64,000 bases of DNA from contig NZ_JAKWBE010000002.1 of the NCBI RefSeq assembly GCF_022513565.1, positions 62,001-126,000 of the forward strand, written 5' to 3'. The notes under the pieces were generated by a model that was not told the origin of the DNA, did not search any database, and worked only from the letters and a program-made list of their open reading frames with translations. The translations under genes and the position numbers were made by a program. This DNA comes from Streptomyces gilvus (GTDB taxonomy: Bacteria; Actinomycetota; Actinomycetes; Streptomycetales; Streptomycetaceae). Below are positions 8,942 to 16,421 of the stretch, piece after piece; the stretch's first letter is position 1, and every line of letters starts with the position of its first letter.

Positions 8942-9466
8942 GTGGTTACTGAAAGTGATGTGGGCGTGACTCGTCTCAGTGGCTCGGGGGACGACCGGTC
9001 GAACGGATCAGGAGATGATCCGCGGTCCATCGCGCTGGAGATCGCCGATGCCGTGGACGCTCTCGCGGACCTGTGGTCGGTGGCCGCCCAGGGAGCCAGC
9101 CTGCGGCTGTCGCCGCACCAGTTGCGGGCCCTGCGGATCCTGGAAGCGGAACCGGGACTCAATCTGACCGCTCTGGCCGAGGGCATGGACATAGGGCCGC
9201 CGACCGCCAGTCGGCTCTGCGACCGGCTGGAGGCGGCAGGCCTGCTGGAGCGTCTCCTGCATCCGCACAAACGACGCGAGGTGCAACTGCTCCTCACGAA
9301 CCGCGGCCGGCAGGTGCTCGGCGAAGTGGCCGCGCGCAGATCCCAGGCGCTCGTCGTGGTTCTCGCGGCCATGAAGCCCGGCGAGCGGACGGCGCTGAGC
9401 CGGGGCATCCGGGCCTTCCTGACCGCTCAGGAAGGCGCCGACAAGAAAGGCGACGACTCCCCGTGA
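8942..9466 (+). CDS. MarR-family regulator, first copy flanking the PP2C pair
   Basis: A 174-residue MarR-type winged helix protein. The DNA-binding core runs LRLSPHQLRALRILEAEPGL, LTALAEGMDIGPPTASRLCD, RLEAAGLLERL and HKRREVQLLLTNRGRQVL. It is clearly related to the MarR protein at 12152-12637: both contain SRLCDRL followed by an RREV-(Q/R)L-x-L-(T/S)NRGR wing. The downstream PP2C gene is convergent, with only four bases between the stops. Start choice is uncertain; GTG codons at 8942, 8960 and 8966 are all in frame and none has a strong ribosome-binding site. Confidence 0.8.
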   Translation: MVTESDVGVTRLSGSGDDRSNGSGDDPRSIALEIADAVDALADLWSVAAQGASLRLSPHQLRALRILEAEPGLNLTALAEGMDIGPPTASRLCDRLEAAGLLERLLHPHKRREVQLLLTNRGRQVLGEVAARRSQALVVVLAAMKPGERTALSRGIRAFLTAQEGADKKGDDSP

Positions 9467-9470
9467 GACC

Positions 9471-10703
9471 TCAGCCCCGGGGACCGTTCCAGTCGAGACA
9501 GACCACCGCGGCATCCGCGGCCAGATCGCTGCTGCCGTAGTGCTCGACCAGCCCGGCGACGATCGCGCGCGCCGTCTCGTGCGGTGTCGTCGGACGGGTC
9601 GCACTGAGGACCTGCCGCAGGGCACGTTCACCGAAGAGATCGCCCACGGCGGAACGCGTACCGTGCACCCCGGTGCTGACGGCGATGAGACGGTCCCCGG
9701 GCCGGACCTGGAACGTCTGCTCCTCGTAGAGGGTCTCCTCGAACATCCCCAGCGGCAGCTGCGCGGTCAGTTCGATCTGCTCGGTGCGCCCGTCACGCTG
9801 GCGGAACAGCTGGGGCGAACCCGCGTCGACCGCGCACACGATGCCGGTGGCCAGCTCGAACCGCAGCAGCGTGGAGGCGTAGACCTTGCCGCCGTACTGG
9901 GCGTAGACGGCCTGGTCGGCCAGGCACACCTGGTCGGCGAGGGAGATGTCGGCGCGGCGGGCGTTGCGCAGGGCACTGACCGCGAGGCTGGTGAGCAGAG
10001 AGGCGTCGATGCCCTGTCCCATGCCGTCGGTCATGGTGAGGACGAGGTGGTCCGCGCCGGTGGACCAGTCGAAGTTGTCGCCACCGATGGCGTAGGCGGG
10101 TTCCAGGTGGGCGCCGATGACGTACTCCTCGCGGGCGCAGCCGCCTCCGGGCAGCAGTTGCCAGTGCATCTCGGCGGCCTCCCACAGCTTGATCACCGGG
10201 GTGGCGACCTCCAGCAGCTGCTCGTGCTGCCGGGCGATCACCTGCTCGCCCGCGCTCACCGTCGTCTCCAGCACCACCAGGCGGAGCGTGCCCATCAGGG
10301 CCGTCAGCGCGAGGGCGCACTCATGCGCGGGCTCCTCGGAAGCGTCGAACTCGGCTCGCAGCAGGGCGATGACCGGCGCGCGCAGGCCGGCCACCTCGCT
10401 GTCGATCTGTGCGGTGGTGAATCCGGCCCGGCCCCGGGATGCGGACATCCGGCCGAGCTGCTCTCTGACGGCGGTGAAACCCGGAGCCGCGAGATCCTCC
10501 AGCCGTCCGGAGCGCGCCACCTCGGCCAGCGCGTCCAGGACGGCCTTGGACGCCTCCACCGCCTCGTCCCGGGCGACGGTGAACACCGTACGGAACAGGG
10601 CCGCGTCGGCCCACCGCTGAGCGATCTGCTCACGGCGCCGCCGCAGGAAGTCGGCCAGTGCGTCCGCCGCCCCGGAAGCCGTGTTCTCCTCCGCCACCTG
10701 CAT
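9471..10703 (-). CDS. RsbR-like N-domain fused to PP2C-type (SpoIIE/RsbU) phosphatase
   Basis: A 410-residue protein likely to dephosphorylate an anti-anti-sigma (STAS) partner. The N-terminal half resembles the RsbR/RsbT co-antagonist sensor (LADFLRRRREQIAQRWAD ... FTTAQIDSEVAGLRAPVIAL). The segment LLEVATPVIKLWE is the hallmark first strand of an RsbR STAS domain, but it runs straight into the phosphatase domain at AAEMHWQLLPGG, so the STAS domain is missing. PP2C residues: GGDNFDW and TDGMGQG are present, but the C-terminal Asp-Asp motif reads ADAAVV, losing one expected metal ligand. The start is the ATG at 10703, with GGGAG just upstream; longer in-frame starts at 10766 and 10775 have no such site. 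Confidence 0.8.
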   Translation of the reverse strand: MQVAEENTASGAADALADFLRRRREQIAQRWADAALFRTVFTVARDEAVEASKAVLDALAEVARSGRLEDLAAPGFTAVREQLGRMSASRGRAGFTTAQIDSEVAGLRAPVIALLRAEFDASEEPAHECALALTALMGTLRLVVLETTVSAGEQVIARQHEQLLEVATPVIKLWEAAEMHWQLLPGGGCAREEYVIGAHLEPAYAIGGDNFDWSTGADHLVLTMTDGMGQGIDASLLTSLAVSALRNARRADISLADQVCLADQAVYAQYGGKVYASTLLRFELATGIVCAVDAGSPQLFRQRDGRTEQIELTAQLPLGMFEETLYEEQTFQVRPGDRLIAVSTGVHGTRSAVGDLFGERALRQVLSATRPTTPHETARAIVAGLVEHYGSSDLAADAAVVCLDWNGPRG

Positions 10704-10835
10704 CGTCTCCCTGCTGCGAGGCTGCGACCCGCCGAGCGGCAGACCATCAGGCAATTGTTGCCGCATGACAAACATTAGCTGGCGCGTACGCGCCCCACAA
10801 CACCGCCTGCCGCCGCCTGGCGGTCGGGTGGACCG

Positions 10836-12005
10836 TCAACCCAGCGTCCTGCCGCGCCAGTCCAGGCACACGACCAGTGCGTCGTCGTCCGGCACGGCTC
10901 CACCGCGATGTCCGGTCAGCTCCCTCAGGATCGCGCGCGGCACCTCGGCGGCAGGCAGCAGCCGGGTGGCCTGAACGGCCCGGGCGAGAGCCTCGTCGCC
11001 GTACGCCTCCCCCTTCGGAGAGGCAACCGCATGGACGCCGTCGCTGACGAAGACGAGCCGGTCACCGGGCTCGACCTGGAAGTCCTGCGCCACGTAGTCG
11101 GTCTCCTCGAACATGCCCAGGGGAAGCTGGGCGTCGAAGTCGACGGGTTCCACGCTGCCGTTGCGCAGTCGCAGCAGCCGCGGGGAGCCCGCGTCCACGA
11201 CGACGGTACGGCCCGTGGTCAGGTCGAAGTCGAACATCAGGACCGACAGGTAGCAACGCCCCTGGTAGTGGGCGTAGATGGCCTGGTCCGCCAGGGCCGC
11301 CTGGTCGGCGATGGAGATGCCCGCACGGCGGGCGTTGCGCAGCGCGTTGATGGCCAGGTTGGTCAGCAGGGAGGCCTCTATGCCCTCACCCATGCCGTTG
11401 GTGACGTACAGCATCAGGTGGTCGGCGGTGGCCGACCAGTCGAAGTTGTCCCCGAAGATGGCGTAGGCGGGCTCCAGTTGGGCCGCGAGGTCGTACTCGG
11501 GCCGGGAGCACGAACGGCCGGGCAGGAGCTGCCACTGCATCTCGGCGGCCAGGGTCAGCCGGTCCTTGCGCCGCGCCTGCAGATACAGGTCGGTGTCGCG
11601 CTCGGCCACGATCAGTTCGTGTCCCAGCACATTGGCGATCTCGGCGAGTTCGGGTTCCCACTGGCGGGCGACGTCACTGCCGGCCAGGGTCACGGACAGC
11701 ACGCCGAGCCGGTCGCCGCGCACACTGACCGGCAGATGCAGACGGGTTGGTCCGGTCCGCCCTTCCTCCAGATAGGGGCGCTGCGACCCGAAGGCCCGGC
11801 CGGCCGGGCTGTTGTGCACCGACACCGGCTCCGGTGTGTGCGGCGGCACCGACACGGGCCGCAGCACGGTCAGTCCGTAGTCGGCCAGGAACAACTCGAC
11901 GTTCTGCGCGTCGTACTGCTCGAGCAGCGCGGCGCGTACGGCGTCGAGCAACTCGTGGGGCGCCGCTGTACGCAGAGCGCGTTCAGCGGCCACAAATCTT
12001 TTCAT
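10836..12005 (-). CDS. GAF-domain PP2C-type (SpoIIE/RsbU) phosphatase
   Basis: A 389-residue partner-switching phosphatase paralogous to the protein encoded just downstream. The N-terminal half is GAF-like (ALLEQYDAQNVELFLADYGL, LHLPVSVRGDRLGVLSVTLA), joined through a helix to the PP2C domain beginning AAEMQWQLLPGRSC. The metal motif FGDNFDW is present, but the usual D-x-M-G motif reads TNGMGEG (Asp to Asn). The C-terminal DDDALVV is intact. The start is taken as the ATG at 12005, the codon closest to the conserved domain; it has no clear ribosome-binding site, and the frame stays open to a TTG at 12053. It is divergent from a MarR gene and 132 bases upstream of the second phosphatase on the same strand. 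Confidence 0.8.
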   Translation of the reverse strand: MKRFVAAERALRTAAPHELLDAVRAALLEQYDAQNVELFLADYGLTVLRPVSVPPHTPEPVSVHNSPAGRAFGSQRPYLEEGRTGPTRLHLPVSVRGDRLGVLSVTLAGSDVARQWEPELAEIANVLGHELIVAERDTDLYLQARRKDRLTLAAEMQWQLLPGRSCSRPEYDLAAQLEPAYAIFGDNFDWSATADHLMLYVTNGMGEGIEASLLTNLAINALRNARRAGISIADQAALADQAIYAHYQGRCYLSVLMFDFDLTTGRTVVVDAGSPRLLRLRNGSVEPVDFDAQLPLGMFEETDYVAQDFQVEPGDRLVFVSDGVHAVASPKGEAYGDEALARAVQATRLLPAAEVPRAILRELTGHRGGAVPDDDALVVCLDWRGRTLG

Positions 12006-12151
12006 GATGAGTGAAACACCAATCCTTCGCCGGACGACCTGGTTCACGCGCAAGGCCGAGCTGCCGGGTGCGCCGCGTCGGGCGGACCGTAGTCTCGGTG
12101 GCCAGGGCCCGCGGCTAGTACGCTGACAGGCACCCCAGTGCCTGCGAGAGA

Positions 12152-12637
12152 GTGATCGTGACTGCCTTCCGCCGCCCCCCGGAGCCCGATGAGGTCGCGC
12201 GTGTGACCACCACGGCCGTTGAGCTGCTGGAGGTCGTGTGGGGCCGGGCCTCGACGGCGCCCACCTCCGCGTCCCAGCTGCGGGTGCTGCACATCCTGGA
12301 GCACCAGGACGGCATCAGGCTGCGCACACTCGCCGAGTCCCTCGCTTCCACCCCGCCCTCCACCAGTCGGCTGTGCGACCGGCTGGTGGCCGCCGGGTTC
12401 GTCGAGCGGGAGGTGAGCGCGGAGGACCGGCGCGAGGTGCGGCTGCACCTGAGCAACCGGGGCCGCGCCTTCCTCGCCGACCTGCGCGCCCGCCGGGAGA
12501 GGGAGCTGCAGACGGTGCTGCGGGATATGCCCGCCGCCAAGCGGGTCGCGCTGCTGGAGGGACTGGAAGCGTTCTGTGCCGCCGCGGCGACGCAGATACA
12601 CGACGACGTCGCGGATTCGGGCAGCCGTACCGCCTGA
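12152..12637 (+). CDS. MarR-family regulator, second copy flanking the PP2C pair
   Basis: A 161-residue MarR-type winged helix regulator, a paralogue of the protein at 8942-9466. The core reads ASQLRVLHILEHQDGIRL, LAESLASTPPSTSRLCDRLV, AAGFVEREVSAEDRREVRLH and SNRGRAFLADL. GAGAGAG precedes the GTG codons at 12152 and 12158. The gene is divergent from the GAF-PP2C gene, so it probably controls the phosphatase pair through the 146-base intergenic region. Duplicated MarR genes at both ends suggest an ancient duplication of a MarR-PP2C unit. Confidence 0.82.
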   Translation: MIVTAFRRPPEPDEVARVTTTAVELLEVVWGRASTAPTSASQLRVLHILEHQDGIRLRTLAESLASTPPSTSRLCDRLVAAGFVEREVSAEDRREVRLHLSNRGRAFLADLRARRERELQTVLRDMPAAKRVALLEGLEAFCAAAATQIHDDVADSGSRTA

Positions 12638-12756
12638 ACCGTCGTTCGCGACGCATGTGTCACCGTCGGCTTTCGACGTCGGTGACCAGCACACGGAGTG
12701 ACCTCCGTCCACCGGAGCATTCCAGGTCCTTCCCGCGTACGTCCGACCCGCTTACT

Positions 12757-12793
12757 TTGTTGCCGCACGGCTACTATTGTCAAACAGCAACAA
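12757..12793. repeat. TTGTTGC / GCAACAA inverted repeat
   Basis: TTGTTGC (12757-12763) and GCAACAA (12787-12793) form a perfect 7-base dyad around the TACTAT hexamer at 12772-12777. An inner dyad, ATTGT (12776-12780) and ACAAT (12790-12794), overlaps it. The stretch from 12638 to 13038 has no strongly supported gene other than the weak small one below, so this is most simply an operator over a promoter. Confidence 0.4.
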
Positions 12794-12995
12794 TGCGCCG
12801 GAGGGCTCCTACGCGAACTCGGATACCCCGACATCGGCGAGTTCTGCCGTGGTTGTGCGCTATGTCTCTCGAACGAGTGGGGCCGACGGACGGATTGAAA
12901 CCGTTCAAGTGCCCGGTTCCGTCGTCCGTTCTGTCGCTGATGCCGTGCGTCATCGTGAAATGCCCACGTGTGAAAAAGCGTTGCAGGACGATTGA
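12777..12995 (+). CDS. Possible small protein, unrecognised
   Basis: A 72-residue reading frame beginning at TTG (SNSNNAPEGSYANSD...) and ending QDD. Its composition (acidic Ser/Asn-rich start, then VVVRYVSRTSG and VPGSVVRSVADAVRH) looks more protein-like than the overlapping frames, but its third-position GC is clearly lower than that of its neighbours and no ribosome-binding site precedes it. It fills part of the gap between the MarR gene and the rhamnosidase. No family is recognised; it could be a chance frame. Confidence 0.3.
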   Translation: MSNSNNAPEGSYANSDTPTSASSAVVVRYVSRTSGADGRIETVQVPGSVVRSVADAVRHREMPTCEKALQDD

Positions 12996-13038
12996 CCCTC
13001 GCCTCACCCGGTTCTAGGTTTGCCACGCCTCTCCCGTT

Positions 13039-13050
13039 TGAATCGATTCA
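13039..13050. promoter_or_regulatory. Candidate LacI-family operator upstream of GH78
   Basis: TGAATCGATTCA is a perfect 12-base palindrome centred on CG, about 30 bases upstream of the rhamnosidase start. CG-centred palindromes of this kind are the typical operators of LacI-family sugar repressors. No LacI gene is present in the window, so the regulator would have to lie elsewhere. Confidence 0.6.
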
Positions 13051-13078
13051 TTCCTTTGCCTGTGTGTGAGGAGTCGTG

Positions 13079-16000
13079 GTGATCAGCAGGAGGAACATTC
13101 TCGCGACCGCCGCCGCGGTGGTCGCCGCGGCGGCGGTCGACAGCGGTTCGGCCGTGGCCGCGCCGGGGTCCGGACCGGCGAGGACCGCCGGCCCGCGCGT
13201 GACCGGGCCCAGCGTCGAGTACGTCCGCCACCCCCTGGGCGTCGACACCCCGCGCCCGCGCCTCAGTTGGCCGCTGACCGCCGACAAAACAGGGGTGCGG
13301 CAGAGCGCCTACCAGGTCCGGGTCGCCACCAGCGTCTCGGGACTGGCCCGTCCGGACGTCTGGGACAGCGGGAAGGTCGACTCCGCCGACTCGGTGCTCG
13401 TGCCGTACGCGGGACCGGCCCTCGAGCCCCGCACCCGCTACCACTGGTCCGTGCGGGTCTGGGACGGCGACGGCCGGGTGTCCGCCTGGAGCGAGCCCTC
13501 GTGGTGGGAGACCGGGCTCATGGACACCGGCCAGTGGACCGCCGACTGGATCTCCGCCCCGGCGAGCCTCACCGACGCGCCGTCCTTCGAGGGCGGTTCC
13601 TGGATCTGGTTCCCCGAGGGCGACCCGACGAGCAGCGTTCCGGCGGCCACCCGCTGGTTCCGCGGCAGAGCCGACCTGCCCGACGCCATCACGTCGGCGA
13701 CGCTCGCCATCACCGCCGACAACGTCTACGCCGTCTCGGTCAACGGCGTCGAGGTGGCCCACACCGACCTCGACACCGACAACGAGGACTGGCGCCGCCC
13801 CGCCGTCATCGACGTGCTCGACCAGGTGCGAGCGGGGGAAAACGTTGTCGCCGTCTCCGCCACCAACGCGACCGTGGGCCCGGCAGGGCTGCTCGCCGTC
13901 CTCGTGGTCCGTACCGCCTCCGGTGAGCGGAAGGTGTTCACCGACGGCTCGTGGAAGGCCATCGACCAGCAACCGGCGGACGGCTGGCGGCAGTCGGGCT
14001 TCGACGACAGCGCCTGGTCGGCGGCGAGGGTTGCGGCGGCCTGGGGTTCCGGCCCCTGGGGGCGGGTCGTCCCGGTGTCGTACGCCGTGACCCAGCTGCG
14101 GCACACCTTCCGCCTCCCGCGCAAGAAGGTCGTCCGCGCGCGTCTGTACGCCACGGCGCTCGGCCTCTACGAGGCCCACCTCAACGGCAGCCGGGTGGGC
14201 ACCGACCAACTCGCCCCCGGCTGGACCGACTACCGCACGCGGGTGCAGTACCAGACGTACGACGTCACCGAGTTGCTGAGACCGGGCGCCAACGCCATCG
14301 GCGCCTACCTCGCCCCCGGCTGGTACGCGGGCAACGTGGGCATGTTCGGGCCCGGCCAGTACGGACCGCACCCGGCACTTCTGGCCCAGTTGGAGGTCGA
14401 GTACGCGGACGGGACCAGTGACCGCGTCACCTCCGGCACCGACTGGCGGGCCGCCGCCGGTCCGATCGTCGCCGCCGACCTGCTGAACGGCGAGACGTAC
14501 GACGCACGCAAGGAGACCCCCGGCTGGACCTCGCCCCGCTTCGACGACGGGAGTTGGCTCGCGGTCCGCGGCGAGGGCGACATCGGACCGGGTCTGATCG
14601 TCGCCCAGGTGGACGGACCGGTGCGCGTGGAACGGGAGTTGACGCCCAAGGCGGTGACTCAGCCCAAGCCCGGCGTCTTCGTGTTCGACCTGGGGCAGAA
14701 CATGGTGGGCTCGGTGCGGCTGCGGGTCTCCGGTGCCGCGGGGACGACCGTCCGGCTGCGGCACGCCGAGGTGCTCAACCCGGACGGCACCGTCTACACC
14801 GCGAACCTGCGCAGCGCGGCGGCCACGGACACGTACACCCTCAAGGGCGGGGGCGAGGAGGTCTACGAACCCCGTTTCACCTCCCACGGGTTCCGGTACG
14901 TGGAGGTGACGGGGTATCCCGGCACCCCCGGCGCGAAGGCCGTCACCGGGCGGGTCATGCACACGGACGCCCCCTTCACCCTCGACTTCGAGACCGACGT
15001 GCCGATGCTGAACCAGTTGCACCACAACATCACCTGGGGGCAGCGCGGAAACTTCCTGTCCGTGCCCACCGACACCCCCGCGCGCGACGAACGGCTCGGC
15101 TGGACCGGCGACATCAACGTCTTCTCACCGACCGCCGCCTACACGATGGAGTCGGCGCGGTTCCTGTCCAAGTGGCTCGTCGACCTGCGGGACTCCCGGA
15201 CCTCGGCGGGCGCCTTCCCGGACGTGGCCCCCGCCGTCGGCACCCTCGGCAGCGGCACGGCGGGCTGGGGCGACGCGGGTGTCACCGTCCCCTGGGCCCT
15301 GTACCAGGCCTACGGCGACCGGCAGGTCCTCGCCGATGCCTGGCCGTCCGTCCGGGCCTGGCTCACCTACCTGGAGCAGCACAGCACCGGCCTGCTGCGC
15401 CCGGCCGAGGGCTACGGCGACTGGCTGAACCTCGACGACGACACCCCCAAGGACGTGATCGCCACCGCCTACTTCGCCCACAGCGCGGACCTCGCGGCCC
15501 GGATGGCCACCGAACTCGGCCAGGACTCCCAGCCGTACCGCGACCTCTTCGGGCGGATACGAACGGCCTTCCAGAACGCCTACATCACCTCCGACGGCCG
15601 GGTGCGCGGCGACACACAGACGGCGTACGTCCTGGCCCTCTCGATGGACCTGCTGCCGGACGCGTCCCGCAAGGCGGCGGCCGACCGGCTGGTGGCACTG
15701 ATCGAGGGCCGTGACTGGCACCTGTCCACCGGGTTCCTCGGCACACCCCGGCTGCTGCCCGTCCTCACCGACACGGGACACACCGACGTCGCCTACCGTC
15801 TGCTCCAGCAGCGCTCGTACCCCAGCTGGGGCTACCAGATCGACCGGGGCGCCACCACCATGTGGGAGCGCTGGGACTCCATCCGGGCCGACGGCAGCTT
15901 CCAGGACGCCGGCATGAACTCCTTCAACCACTACGCCTACGGCTCGGTGGGCGAGTGGATGTACACGAACATCGCGGGCATCGCGGCGGGCCGGCCCGGC

Positions 16001-16276
16001 TACCGGGAGATCGTCGTCCGCCCGCGCCCGGGCGGCGCGGTCACCTCCGCCCGCGCCACCTTCACCTCGGTCTACGGGCCCGTGTCCACCCGCTGGCGGT
16101 CGCGGTCCGGCCGTTTCACCCTGACCTGCGAGGTGCCGCCGAACACGACGGCCGAGGTCTGGATCCCCACGTCGGACCCGGCGAAGGTCACCCACACCCA
16201 CGGCACGTTCGTGCGCCTGGAGGACGGCTGCGCCGTGTACCGGGTCGGCTCCGGTATCCACACGTTCACCGCCTGA
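13079..16276 (+). CDS. Secreted GH78 alpha-L-rhamnosidase
   Basis: A 1065-residue exo-enzyme that releases L-rhamnose from plant polysaccharides and glycosides. A twin-arginine-type signal (SRRNILATAAAVVAAAAV) is followed by an Ala-rich cleavage region. Domain order fits GH78: N-terminal fibronectin-like domain (VEYVRHPLGVDTPRPRLSW), carbohydrate-binding domains (GSWIWFPEGDPTS), a beta-sandwich, an (alpha/alpha)6 catalytic domain and a C-terminal beta-sandwich. The catalytic acid is expected in PARDERLGWTGD and the base Glu in TTMWERWDS; both are present. The GTG at 13079 is preferred over the GTG at 13076 because GAGGAG then has 5-base spacing. A LacI-type palindrome precedes the gene and a perfect hairpin follows it. 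Confidence 0.93.
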   Translation: MISRRNILATAAAVVAAAAVDSGSAVAAPGSGPARTAGPRVTGPSVEYVRHPLGVDTPRPRLSWPLTADKTGVRQSAYQVRVATSVSGLARPDVWDSGKVDSADSVLVPYAGPALEPRTRYHWSVRVWDGDGRVSAWSEPSWWETGLMDTGQWTADWISAPASLTDAPSFEGGSWIWFPEGDPTSSVPAATRWFRGRADLPDAITSATLAITADNVYAVSVNGVEVAHTDLDTDNEDWRRPAVIDVLDQVRAGENVVAVSATNATVGPAGLLAVLVVRTASGERKVFTDGSWKAIDQQPADGWRQSGFDDSAWSAARVAAAWGSGPWGRVVPVSYAVTQLRHTFRLPRKKVVRARLYATALGLYEAHLNGSRVGTDQLAPGWTDYRTRVQYQTYDVTELLRPGANAIGAYLAPGWYAGNVGMFGPGQYGPHPALLAQLEVEYADGTSDRVTSGTDWRAAAGPIVAADLLNGETYDARKETPGWTSPRFDDGSWLAVRGEGDIGPGLIVAQVDGPVRVERELTPKAVTQPKPGVFVFDLGQNMVGSVRLRVSGAAGTTVRLRHAEVLNPDGTVYTANLRSAAATDTYTLKGGGEEVYEPRFTSHGFRYVEVTGYPGTPGAKAVTGRVMHTDAPFTLDFETDVPMLNQLHHNITWGQRGNFLSVPTDTPARDERLGWTGDINVFSPTAAYTMESARFLSKWLVDLRDSRTSAGAFPDVAPAVGTLGSGTAGWGDAGVTVPWALYQAYGDRQVLADAWPSVRAWLTYLEQHSTGLLRPAEGYGDWLNLDDDTPKDVIATAYFAHSADLAARMATELGQDSQPYRDLFGRIRTAFQNAYITSDGRVRGDTQTAYVLALSMDLLPDASRKAAADRLVALIEGRDWHLSTGFLGTPRLLPVLTDTGHTDVAYRLLQQRSYPSWGYQIDRGATTMWERWDSIRADGSFQDAGMNSFNHYAYGSVGEWMYTNIAGIAAGRPGYREIVVRPRPGGAVTSARATFTSVYGPVSTRWRSRSGRFTLTCEVPPNTTAEVWIPTSDPAKVTHTHGTFVRLEDGCAVYRVGSGIHTFTA

Positions 16277-16309
16277 ACAGCCGTCCTGAGGGCCGGGGTC
16301 GAGCCCGGC

Positions 16310-16352
16310 GGTTCCGTCGGCGGCGCGGGTGTAGCAGGCCGCCGACGGAACC
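16310..16352. terminator. Perfect 15-bp hairpin terminator after GH78
   Basis: GGTTCCGTCGGCGGC (16310-16324) and GCCGCCGACGGAACC (16338-16352) are exact reverse complements with a 13-base loop. It lies 33 bases after the rhamnosidase stop and uncouples it from the promoter of the beta-helix gene. No T-tract follows, as is common in Streptomyces. Confidence 0.8.
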
Positions 16353-16386
16353 ACATCATTGGTCCGATGTATCTGCGCCGCAGTCA

Positions 16387-16415
16387 TTGACCTCTCACTG
16401 CCCTGCCCCTACCTT
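16387..16415 (+). promoter_or_regulatory. Vegetative-type promoter giving a leaderless mRNA
   Basis: TTGACC (-35, 16387-16392), a 17-base spacer, then TACCTT (-10, 16410-16415). The start point expected seven bases later coincides with the A of the ATG at 16422, and no ribosome-binding site precedes that ATG. Together these indicate a leaderless transcript of the beta-helix gene. Confidence 0.7.
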
Positions 16416-16421
16416 TCCTGC

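Noticed and set aside
13771..13800. CACCGACAA, reverse complement of TTGTCGGTG, inside GH78; a similar one is near 18165
   Set aside because: Both are within coding sequence with no downstream gene start, so they were not counted as damage promoters.
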